Assembly: GCA_038234045.1 (NCBI GenBank) | Contig: JBBSUX010000022.1 | Coordinates: 1 to 21,220 of the forward strand | Direction: 5' to 3' | From: JBBSUX01 sp038234045 | Lineage (GTDB): Bacteria > Pseudomonadota > Gammaproteobacteria > Burkholderiales > Burkholderiaceae_C | DNA: 21,220 nucleotides | In this document: positions 14,562 to 21,220 of the stretch, piece by piece | Layout: each line of letters opens with the position of its first letter | How positions within the stretch are numbered: the stretch's first letter is position 1 | Translations under genes and position numbers: made by a program | The notes under the pieces: model-generated | What the model was told of the DNA's origin: nothing | Database searches by the model: none | The model's input: only the letters and a program-made list of their open reading frames with translations

Positions 14562-14977
14562 CTGAACGGTATCTTTCGATCCCCCCAGTAGTCCGAAGCG
14601 TCCCGGAAGATGTCGAGCAATTGCTCGCGCGCCTCTTTGTCGAACTTGGCGTGCGCTGGAATTTGCTCCAGCACCACGATGAAGCCCGGCTGCGGCCCCG
14701 ATTTGTGCAGCGGGTCGGTCATGCAATCGTAGAGCGCGTCAAAGTTCTTCCCGAAGTGCTGCGGAAAGGTGAACTGGGTCGCGATCATGTCGAGCACATC
14801 CTGCTTGGATTGCGCATCGGCCAGATTGGCATACAGGAAGTGCTGGCCCAGACTGCTCGCGGCTTCCTGCAGATCCGATACGCGGAATGCGCGGATCGAC
14901 TGCACGATATTGCTGCGAACGCCACGCAGCGGCAGGCTGTCCGATTCCCGGCGAAGTGGCTTGATGTCCATCTCCAT
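14540..14977 (-). CDS. Barstar-family ribonuclease inhibitor
   Basis: The product has 145 residues and no signal peptide, so it is cytoplasmic. The barstar signature is FPQHFGKNFDALYDCMTD (71-88). Asn78, Asp80 and Asp84 line up with Asn33, Asp35 and Asp39 of Bacillus barstar, the residues that plug the RNase active site; the Tyr29 position is His74. The C-terminal half (FIVVLEQIPAHA … FYSFL) is also barstar-like. It carries about 45 extra N-terminal residues compared with the 89-residue barstar. ATG 14977 is chosen over a long upstream extension because of a purine-rich AGAGAGAAAG just before it; ATG 14971 is also possible. It lies 95 bases downstream of an RNase gene on the same strand, so it is the likely immunity partner. 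Confidence 0.88.
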   Translation of the reverse strand: MEMDIKPLRRESDSLPLRGVRSNIVQSIRAFRVSDLQEAASSLGQHFLYANLADAQSKQDVLDMIATQFTFPQHFGKNFDALYDCMTDPLHKSGPQPGFIVVLEQIPAHAKFDKEAREQLLDIFRDASDYWGDRKIPFRCFYSFL

Positions 14978-15072
14978 CGCTTTCTCTCTACTGATTAGAA
15001 GGTGTTCCAAACTGGTGTTCGGTGGTGAGGAGTGGTTACTCCCGGTGGGCTCTTGCCCGGCTGAAAGCAACG

Positions 15073-15525
15073 TCATCGCTGAAAAGACCGATCGGCGATT
15101 TCCCGAAAGCTCGCGTAGTGGTCGCCGCTGTAAAAGCATTGCTCCGGAGTTTTTGCCGGCCCGCCGCAAACGATGCGCCTGGCGCCCCGATTGCGTGCAC
15201 GCGGTGTTGGCACCGTGTACTCGCGGTAGTAGCCCCGCTTTCGCTGGGCCAACAGCCGTTCTCGATTGCCGAAGACCGCGCCGTCCTTTTCGAACGGAAA
15301 AGGCCCGCCTTCGTGAATCAGGTGCAGCGTTGCCCGTGCTTCTTGCGGCAGCTGGTCGAGCGTGACCGGCGCTGTTGGGGAGGGCGCAGAACCGGTTCCA
15401 CGCTCATGCGAAAAGCTTCCGTAGTCCCGCGCGTTCGCCAATCCGCCGGCGCACGCCAGCAACAGCGACAACGCAACCGGCACTGCTTTATCGCGTGCTA
15501 TCTTCGGCAGCCGACTCCACACCAT
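15073..15525 (-). CDS. Secreted guanyl-specific ribonuclease (RNase Sa/barnase family)
   Basis: The product has 150 residues. A signal peptide spans about 1-32 (basic start, then VALSLLLACAGGLANA), so the mature enzyme is exported. The body closely follows RNase Sa: LPQEARATLHLI, GPFPFEKDGAVFGNRE (74-89), GYYREYTV with catalytic base Glu102, RNRGARRIV with Arg113 and Arg117, and GDHYASF with catalytic acid His136. All active-site residues are present. Relative to RNase Sa there is a small insertion between Arg117 and His136, flanked by the only two Cys of the mature protein (Cys120, Cys130), which probably form a disulfide. The inhibitor gene follows on the same strand. Possible roles are nutrient scavenging or killing of other cells; nothing nearby decides this. 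Confidence 0.9.
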   Translation of the reverse strand: MVWSRLPKIARDKAVPVALSLLLACAGGLANARDYGSFSHERGTGSAPSPTAPVTLDQLPQEARATLHLIHEGGPFPFEKDGAVFGNRERLLAQRKRGYYREYTVPTPRARNRGARRIVCGGPAKTPEQCFYSGDHYASFREIADRSFQR

Positions 15526-15631
15526 TGCCCACGCCTTTTTACTGCTGCATCAAGCCGTCCGTTCGAGAGATCGTAGATAACGCTGATGAGTGCGATGTGT
15601 CTGCGACCGTCCTCAAGACAACCAAAACCCC

Positions 15632-15641
15632 GGGTTAACCC
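15632..15641. repeat. 10-bp palindrome GGGTTAACCC upstream of the RNase gene
   Basis: A perfect GGGTTAACCC palindrome lies about 107 bases upstream of the RNase start, in the 223-base gap behind maeB. It could be an operator for the RNase-barstar pair or part of the maeB transcript end. Nothing decides between these. Confidence 0.3.
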
Positions 15642-15748
15642 CGAAAAATCAATCCGCGAGTGTGCCGGAATTGTGGCTTTTTCGCAAGGGTGGGCCTTCA
15701 GGGCGCGCGGGATTGGTGGGTCTAATGTTGCAGCAGGCGTCTGTAATC

Positions 15749-18061
15749 TCAGCGAGAGGCGTTGGCGTCCGCCACCGTCAGCGCGGTCATGTTGACGATC
15801 CGGCGCACTGTTGTGCTCGCAGTCAGGATGTGCACCGGCTGGGACGCGCCCAGCAGCACCGGTCCGATGGCGATGCCGCCGCCAGAGGCAGTTTTCAGCA
15901 GGTTGTAGGCGATGTTGGCCGCGTCGATGTTGGGAAACACCAGCAGGTTCGCACTCCCCGTCAGGGTGCTGTTCGGCATCACGGCAGCAAGCTGTTTCGG
16001 GTCGAGCGCCACATCGCCGTGCATCTCGCCGTCTACCTCAAGCCAGGGTGCCTGAACGCGCAACAACTCGAGTGTCTGGCGCATCTTCACCGCGCTCGGC
16101 TGATTGCTGCTGCCGAAGTTGGAATGCGAGAGCAGTGCGACCTTCGGCTTGAATCCGAAGCGCACCATCTCCTCGGCGGCCATCATGGTGATTTCTGCCA
16201 GTTGCTCGGCGGTGGGATCGTAATTGACGTGCGTATCCACCAAAAAGATCTGCCGCTCGGGCAGTACCAGCGCGTTCATGCAGGCATAGGTACAAACGCC
16301 CGGGCGACGGCCCAGCACCTGGTCGATGTAGTTCAGATGCAGATGCGTGTGGCCCCAGGTACCGCAGATCAGCCCGTCGACCTCGCCCTTGTGCAGCAGC
16401 ATTGCGCCGATCAGCGACAGACGGCGGCGCATTTCGATCTTGGCGATCTGCACCGTGATGCCCTTGCGCTCGGTCATGCGGTGGTAGGTCTGCCAGAAGT
16501 CGCGGTAGCGATGGTCCTGTTCAACGTTGACCACGTCGTAATCGCGCCCTTCCTGCAACCGCAGGCCAAATTTTTCGATGCGTTGCGCGATGATGCCCGG
16601 CCGACCGATCAGCGTGGGCCGGGCCAGGTTCTCGTCCACCACGATCTGCGCGGCGCGCAGCACGCGCTCTTCCTCGCCTTCGGAGTAGGCGACGCGCTTC
16701 TTGACGGCCGACTTGGCTGCCGAAAAGATTGGCTTCATCGTCGTGCCTGACGCATAGACGAAGTTCCGCAGGCTGTCGCGATAAGCATCCATGTCCTGGA
16801 TGGGGCGCAGCGCGACGCCACTGTCCGCCGCAGCCTGGGCGACAGCAGGAGCGATCTTGATCATCAAGCGCGGATCAAAGGGTTTCGGAATCAGGTATTC
16901 GGGCCCGAACGCGAGCGGCTCACCTGCATAGGCGGCCGCTACTACTTCGCTCTGCTCTGCTTGCGCCAGCTCGGCAATCGCGTGGACGGCCGCAATCTCC
17001 ATCTCATCGGTGATGGTGGTGGCGCCGGCGTCCAGCGCGCCACGGAAGATGTAGGGAAAGCACAGGACGTTGTTGACCTGGTTCGGGTAATCGGTGCGGC
17101 CGGTCGCCATCACCACGTCGTCGCGCACCGCATGCGCGTCTTCGGGCGAGATCTCGGGGTTCGGGTTGGCCAGCGCAAAGATCACCGGCCGCGCCGCCAT
17201 CTTCGCCACCATGGCGGGCTTGAGCACGCCGCCAGCGGACAAGCCCAGGAACACATCGGCTCCTTCGATGACGTCCATCAAGGTGCGTGCATCGGTCTTC
17301 TGCGCGTACTGGATCTTGTCCTGGTCCATCAGCTCGGTGCGGCCTTCGTAGACCACGCCGACGATGTCCGTGACATAGACGTTTTCGCGCTTCAACCCTA
17401 CCTTCAGCAAAAGGTTCAGGCAAGCCAGCGCCGCAGCGCCGGCGCCGGAAGTCACCAGCTTCACTTCCTCCATCTTTTTGCCGACCACTTTCAGGCCGTT
17501 GACCATCGCGGCCGCCACCGTGATGGCGGTGCCGTGCTGGTCATCGTGAAAGACCGGGATCTTCATCCGCTTGCGCAGCTCGCGCTCCACGTAGAAGCAG
17601 TCGGGGGCCTTGATGTCTTCCAGGTTGATGGCGCCGAAGGTGGGCTCCAACGCAGCAATTACTTCCACCAGCTTGGCGGGGTCTTTTTCGTCGATCTCGA
17701 TGTCGAACACATCGACGCCGGCAAATTTCTTGAAGAGCACGGCCTTGCCCTCCATCACCGGCTTGGAAGCCAACGGGCCAATGTCGCCCAGGCCCAGCAC
17801 CGCCGTGCCATTGGTGATGACGCCCACCAGATTGCCGCGCGCGGTGTACTTGAAAGCGTTGACGGGATCCTTGACGATTTCTTCGCAGGGCGCGGCGACG
17901 CCGGGCGAATACGCCAGCGCCAGATCACGCTGGTTCAGCAGTTGCTTGGTGGCTGCGATGGCGATCTTGCCAGGCTTCGGAAGCTCGTGATATTCGAGCG
18001 CTGCACGACGCAACTCGGCGCGCTTTTCATCGAGGTTGACCGAAGGGGGTGTAGTCGCCAT
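15749..18061 (-). CDS. maeB: NADP-dependent malic enzyme with C-terminal phosphotransacetylase-like domain (MaeB)
   Basis: The product has 770 residues, the normal length for the fused MaeB type. The malic-enzyme N-domain (about 18-160) includes AYSPGVAAPCEEI, and a VFHDDQHGTAI motif (170-180) follows. The Rossmann NAD(P) domain has VTSGAGAAALACL (203-215). The PTA/PTB-like region runs from about 445 to the end (MKPIFSAAK … VRRIVNMTALTVADAN). The enzyme decarboxylates malate to pyruvate and makes NADPH. The C-terminal domain is thought to be regulatory (acetyl-CoA sensing) in this family rather than an active transacetylase. A GGAGA ribosome binding site lies before the ATG. It is flanked by non-coding gaps of about 220-230 bases and is probably transcribed alone. 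Confidence 0.96.
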   Translation of the reverse strand: MATTPPSVNLDEKRAELRRAALEYHELPKPGKIAIAATKQLLNQRDLALAYSPGVAAPCEEIVKDPVNAFKYTARGNLVGVITNGTAVLGLGDIGPLASKPVMEGKAVLFKKFAGVDVFDIEIDEKDPAKLVEVIAALEPTFGAINLEDIKAPDCFYVERELRKRMKIPVFHDDQHGTAITVAAAMVNGLKVVGKKMEEVKLVTSGAGAAALACLNLLLKVGLKRENVYVTDIVGVVYEGRTELMDQDKIQYAQKTDARTLMDVIEGADVFLGLSAGGVLKPAMVAKMAARPVIFALANPNPEISPEDAHAVRDDVVMATGRTDYPNQVNNVLCFPYIFRGALDAGATTITDEMEIAAVHAIAELAQAEQSEVVAAAYAGEPLAFGPEYLIPKPFDPRLMIKIAPAVAQAAADSGVALRPIQDMDAYRDSLRNFVYASGTTMKPIFSAAKSAVKKRVAYSEGEEERVLRAAQIVVDENLARPTLIGRPGIIAQRIEKFGLRLQEGRDYDVVNVEQDHRYRDFWQTYHRMTERKGITVQIAKIEMRRRLSLIGAMLLHKGEVDGLICGTWGHTHLHLNYIDQVLGRRPGVCTYACMNALVLPERQIFLVDTHVNYDPTAEQLAEITMMAAEEMVRFGFKPKVALLSHSNFGSSNQPSAVKMRQTLELLRVQAPWLEVDGEMHGDVALDPKQLAAVMPNSTLTGSANLLVFPNIDAANIAYNLLKTASGGGIAIGPVLLGASQPVHILTASTTVRRIVNMTALTVADANASR

Positions 18062-18291
18062 TTCGCGCTCTCCTGCTGCTGCTGATACTGCCGTGCGGCC
18101 GCGGGGCTAGCATCTGCGAATGCCGAAGCACCCGCAGCAGGCCTGCAAAGGCTCTAATGCCGCGCGGGGAATGGCATTGTAGGTTGCGCCCTGGCCTGAG
18201 CCGAACCCTGAAACCATCTCATCAGGGATTGCCGCGCGGGTCGCGATGCGGCGGACGGCAACCGTACTAACCGGTTACTGATCGCGAACGG

Positions 18292-19764
18292 TCAAAGTTC
18301 GTCCAGTGGAAAAACCGGCCGGCGCACGTTCTTGAAAGGGAAGCGCGAGTAGTCGGAAGTGGTGACCCCCGTTGGGCTGTCGCATTCAACCAGTGCCTGG
18401 GCCAGCGGTGCAAATACCGGCCTGCAGTACATGCGTGATTTGAGGAGCAGGTACGTGAACGTTGTCGGATCAAGCCCCACGCAACTGAACACACCCAGGT
18501 CCCATGGCTCGTGCGGTTTTTCGGTCACCACGATCTGTGCACCGCCAATGTCGATCAGCGCGGTACGCCCCATCGTGCAATGTTGCCCGGTGTAGATCGG
18601 CCCGGTCACGGTGTAGTGCCCATCGCTGAGAGCCACCACCGTGCCGGTGACTTCCATCGGCTGTTTGTCGATGCCCAGCGCTGTCAGCGGCACCTTGTTG
18701 CCTAAAGCGATGGAGACTTGTGTCCCCACACCGGCGTGTATTGCTGCTGCGACGGCTTCTGGGTCGCAAATCGGCCCGACGGCAATTCCGGTCAACCCAA
18801 GCGACAGTGCCGCCTCCAGCACGTCCACCGAATCGCAGGTGCCGCCTGACATGCAGTTGTCGCTGTGGTCCAGCAAGAGCACCGGGCGTGTGGCGCCTTT
18901 TGCAAGTGCCCGGGCCCGTGTCAGCGAATCGTTCAGCGGTTCACTCTCATAGACGAAGCCGGTCCGCTCATTCCATATCTGCTCGGCGATCCGATCCGCA
19001 ACGGCCTGCGCGGCGGCCAGATCGTCTTTTTGCCCCGTAACCACCACGCTGACGCACGGTGCTTCGATGTCGGCCAGCGAAAAACCCGCGAAGATTGATG
19101 CCGCCGGCATGCCATCGCGCTCGGCCGCCTGGGCAGCTTCGACGGCTCGCTGCATCGCACCCTCGAGCGTGGTGCTGCGCAGGGTGTGACTCATGAGCGG
19201 CAGTGCTTTCCAGCACACGCCATAACTCGCTTTTCCGTCCAGCATGTTGAGCAATAGCCGGCCTACCTGCTCGCCGGTTTCGTACATGTCGATATGCGGG
19301 TAGGTCTTGAAGCTCGCCATCACATCGGCGTTGTCGATCATTTTTTGGGTGATGTTGCCGTGCAGATCGAGTGCCACCCCGATCGGCACGCCCGGCGCCG
19401 CTGCGCGCACGCGTGCCAGCAGATCGCCTTCGCCGTCGGCCGAGTTCTGCGCCACCATGGCGCCATGCAGATCAAGCAGGATGGCGTCGCAGCCGGGGAC
19501 AGCGTCCACGATGCGCTGCGTCAAAGCGTCATAAGCGGCGGCATCTACTCGCCCGCTAGGGTTGGCCGTGGCCGACACGGGCGTCACCGCCTGCGCACCT
19601 GCAGCTTCCACCAGATCGATGAAAGCGGCCATAGCCGTTCGCATGCCCTTGTTGTCGCGGTAGGCCTGCTCATCGTAGGTCGGTCCGAAGGATTTGAGCG
19701 GCGTCGGCACCGGCGAGAAGGTGTTGGTCTCGTGGTTGAAACGGGCGATGAGTACTTTTTTCAT
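18292..19764 (-). CDS. M81 family metallopeptidase (MlrC-like)
   Basis: The product has 490 residues. The start MKKVLIARFNHETNTFSP is typical of M81 proteins. Other marks are ILLDLHGAM (95-103), ALDLHGN (131-137), TYPHIDMYETG (154-164), which carry the Asp/His residues expected to hold zinc, and LLDHSDNCMSGGT in the C-terminal MlrC domain. MlrC from sphingomonads cleaves the peptide products of microcystin breakdown. Most homologues lie in amino-acid, amide or hydantoin gene clusters and have unknown substrates. The ATG overlaps the stop of the preceding amidohydrolase gene as ATGA, so translation is coupled and the two probably act on one pathway. The longer upstream frame is rejected on that ground. 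Confidence 0.92.
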   Translation of the reverse strand: MKKVLIARFNHETNTFSPVPTPLKSFGPTYDEQAYRDNKGMRTAMAAFIDLVEAAGAQAVTPVSATANPSGRVDAAAYDALTQRIVDAVPGCDAILLDLHGAMVAQNSADGEGDLLARVRAAAPGVPIGVALDLHGNITQKMIDNADVMASFKTYPHIDMYETGEQVGRLLLNMLDGKASYGVCWKALPLMSHTLRSTTLEGAMQRAVEAAQAAERDGMPAASIFAGFSLADIEAPCVSVVVTGQKDDLAAAQAVADRIAEQIWNERTGFVYESEPLNDSLTRARALAKGATRPVLLLDHSDNCMSGGTCDSVDVLEAALSLGLTGIAVGPICDPEAVAAAIHAGVGTQVSIALGNKVPLTALGIDKQPMEVTGTVVALSDGHYTVTGPIYTGQHCTMGRTALIDIGGAQIVVTEKPHEPWDLGVFSCVGLDPTTFTYLLLKSRMYCRPVFAPLAQALVECDSPTGVTTSDYSRFPFKNVRRPVFPLDEL

Positions 19765-21041
19765 GATGTGGCTCCGGCGCTGCGCAGTACGGCCTGCAGT
19801 AGTACGTTGCAACCGGCTTCGAGGTGTTCGGGTTTGGCGTCTTCAATTTCGTTGTGGCTGATGCCGTCCAGACACGGAACGAAAATCATGGCTGTGGGTG
19901 CCAGGCGGGCAAGGTAAACGGCATCGTGGCCGGCGCCGCTAACCACATCCATTTCACTGTAGCCGAGGCTTCGGGCAGCGGCGCGAATGCTTTCCGCCAG
20001 TTCCGGGGCGAAAGGTTGCGGCGGAAAGTACACCACTTGCTGCACGTCGATAGTGACTCCATGCTCACTTGCGATCTGCGCGCAGGTGGCGCGCAAATCG
20101 GCATCCATCTCAAGCAGTACGGCATCGTCGCCCGCACGGAGGTCGACGCTCATGCTGACCTTGCCAGGAATGACGTTGCGGGAATCCGGAAAGACCGCCA
20201 GGGCGCCCACTGTGCCGCGCGCATGCGGAGCATGATCCAGCGCGATCCGGTTGATCTCGATTACCAGCCTGCTGGCCGCCAGCAGCGCGTCGCGTCGCAA
20301 TTCCATGGGCGTCGGACCCGCGTGCGCTTCCATGCCGTGCACCACCACGTCGTACCAGCGCTGGCCCAATGCTCCTTGCACTACGCCGATCACGCGGTCG
20401 CTGGCTTCAAGCAGCGGCCCTTGCTCGATGTGTGCCTCGAAGTAGGCCCCGACAGCAGGCGACGTTACGGGGGTGCCTGCGTAGCCGATGTTGTCCAGTG
20501 CCTCGCCTACGCTGATGCCTTGGCCATCGCGCTGCGCCAGGGCGTGTTCCAGCGTGAAAGCGTCAGCGAACACGCCCGAGCCCATCATCACGGGAACGAA
20601 GCGTGAGCCCTCCTCGTTGGTCCAAACCACCACTTCTATGGGGGCCTCGGTCTCAATGCTCGCATCGTTCAATGTGCGTACCACCTCGAGCCCGCCCAGC
20701 ACACCATAGTTGCCGTCGAACTTGCCGCCTGTGGGCTGGGTGTCGATGTGGCTGCCCATCATGACCGGCGGCAGCCCGTCGTCCCGGCCGCTGCGGCGCG
20801 CAAAGATATTGCCGATGGCGTCTATCCGGATGCTGCATCCGGCCTCACGTGCCCAGCGCACGAACAGGTCGCGGCCCTGGCCGTCGAGCTCCGTCAGCGC
20901 AAGCCGGCACACGCCTCCTTTGGCGGTGGTGCCGATGGCCGCCAGCTCCATCAGCGATTGCCACAAACGGGCGCCGTCGATTCGGAGCGTGGAGGCAGGC
21001 TGCGGGGGTAGATCAACGTTGGGTTGTGAGAGGTCATTCAT
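19761..21041 (-). CDS. Zn-dependent M20-family amidohydrolase (N-carbamoyl-amino-acid hydrolase / allantoate amidohydrolase type)
   Basis: The product has 426 residues, the usual length. The metal and active-site motifs of the HyuC/AmaB/AllC group are complete: GSHIDTQPTGGKFDGNYG (96-113, with His98 and Asp109), TNEEGSRFVPVMMGS (141-155, Glu143/Glu144), HIEQGPLLE (204-212, His204), the dimerisation-lid segment HGMEAHAGPTPM (235-246) and ISHNE (394-398, His396). Such enzymes remove a carbamoyl or ureido group, releasing ammonia and CO2, from N-carbamoyl-amino acids, beta-ureidopropionate or allantoate; which one cannot be told. It follows a LivF-type ATPase gene by 24 bases and overlaps the M81 gene, giving a transport-and-hydrolysis operon. 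Confidence 0.92.
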   Translation of the reverse strand: MNDLSQPNVDLPPQPASTLRIDGARLWQSLMELAAIGTTAKGGVCRLALTELDGQGRDLFVRWAREAGCSIRIDAIGNIFARRSGRDDGLPPVMMGSHIDTQPTGGKFDGNYGVLGGLEVVRTLNDASIETEAPIEVVVWTNEEGSRFVPVMMGSGVFADAFTLEHALAQRDGQGISVGEALDNIGYAGTPVTSPAVGAYFEAHIEQGPLLEASDRVIGVVQGALGQRWYDVVVHGMEAHAGPTPMELRRDALLAASRLVIEINRIALDHAPHARGTVGALAVFPDSRNVIPGKVSMSVDLRAGDDAVLLEMDADLRATCAQIASEHGVTIDVQQVVYFPPQPFAPELAESIRAAARSLGYSEMDVVSGAGHDAVYLARLAPTAMIFVPCLDGISHNEIEDAKPEHLEAGCNVLLQAVLRSAGATS

Positions 21042-21065
21042 GGTCGTTCAGATGTTTGAAATGGC

Positions 21066-21220
21066 TCAGGCGAGGCCTACGCCCAGGTAGCGGTCTTTGA
21101 CTGCTACGTCGGCCAGAAAGTCGGCGTTGGTGGCTTCATGCACGATGGAGCCCTGGTCGATGATGTAGTGGCGCTCGGCCAGTTGTGTACAGACTTCAAG
21201 GTTCTGCTCGACCAGCAGGA
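21066..21220 (-). CDS. livF: ABC transporter ATP-binding protein, LivF-type (C-terminal end only, second system)
   Basis: On the minus strand the last 51 codons are visible: LLVEQNLEVCTQLAERHYIIDQG, split here as LLVEQN, EVCTQLAERHYI and IDQGSIVHEATNADF, ending RYLGVGLA. The VEQN switch and the layout match LivF/UrtE ATPases. The sequence clearly differs from the LivF fragment at the window start, so it belongs to a second HAAT importer. The 5' part is outside the window. It is 24 bases ahead of the amidohydrolase gene and is probably co-transcribed with it and the M81 gene. Confidence 0.85.
   Translation of the reverse strand, partial: LLVEQNLEVCTQLAERHYIIDQGSIVHEATNADFLADVAVKDRYLGVGLA

Noticed and set aside
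14269..14565. 98-codon plus-strand Ala-rich frame
   Set aside because: It mirrors the GCN triplet tract on the other strand, has no ribosome binding site, and ends inside the barstar gene.
14978..15169. 64-residue upstream extension of the barstar homologue
   Set aside because: It would overlap the RNase gene end and is not barstar-like; ATG 14977 has purine-rich bases in front of it.
15590..16750. 386-codon plus-strand frame antisense to maeB
   Set aside because: It is antisense to conserved PTA-domain sequence; no ribosome binding site or family match.
16961..18085. 374-codon open frame antisense to maeB (plus strand)
   Set aside because: It is fully covered by the unambiguous malic enzyme gene; its His/Gln/Val/Asp-rich composition is that of a mirror frame.
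18158..18240. 11-base direct repeat TGCCGCGCGGG (18158-18168 and 18230-18240) and a 6-bp CCCTGA/TCAGGG inverted repeat between maeB and the M81 gene
   Set aside because: These are short, GC-rich and expected by chance at this composition; no link to a start, stop or T-run.
1..21220. Mobile element, prophage, CRISPR array or tRNA
   Set aside because: No transposase, integrase, phage structural gene, regularly spaced repeat or cloverleaf-like segment was seen.

Overview
The window looks like chromosomal DNA of a betaproteobacterium, most likely Burkholderiales close to Comamonadaceae. It is GC-rich, and the lptD, surA, rsmA, rsmE and maeB products read as that group. It also carries two kinds of short intergenic repeat that I recall as common in Comamonadaceae genomes. 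Taxonomy is inferred from protein flavour, not from a marker search.

Layout. (1) 1-3510, plus strand: the end of a LivF-type ATPase, permeases LivH and LivM, then an alpha/beta hydrolase, closed by a hairpin-plus-T-run terminator. This is a branched-chain-amino-acid/amide type (HAAT) importer with an attached hydrolase. (2) 3531-8597, minus strand: a heme-oxygenase-like putative diiron protein, a six-TM GGDEF diguanylate cyclase, RsmE, and an AmgK-like sugar kinase. (3) 8892-13995, plus strand: the envelope operon lptD-surA-rsmA, divergent from amgK. (4) 13996-14539: a stretch with two repeat elements, several hairpins and one doubtful Ala-rich ORF. (5) 14540-15525, minus strand: a secreted RNase Sa/barnase-type ribonuclease followed by its barstar-type inhibitor. 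(6) 15749-18061, minus strand: MaeB. (7) 18292-21220, minus strand: the end of a second LivF-type ATPase, an M20-type carbamoylase/allantoate amidohydrolase and an M81 (MlrC-like) metallopeptidase, the last two overlapping by ATGA.

Themes. Both window edges lie in HAAT transporter operons whose last genes are hydrolases, which suggests uptake followed by cytoplasmic hydrolysis of amide, carbamoyl or ester substrates. The central block serves outer-membrane biogenesis (LptD, SurA), cell-wall sugar recycling (AmgK) and 16S rRNA methylation (RsmA, RsmE). pdxA and murU, often found beside these genes in other proteobacteria, are absent from the expected positions.

Most worth following: the diiron protein; the RNase/barstar pair; a two-copy repeat whose hairpin stems show compensatory changes; and two tiny ORFs that bridge lptD to surA and surA to rsmA by exact stop/start overlaps. 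I see no tRNA, rRNA, CRISPR array, transposase or phage gene.
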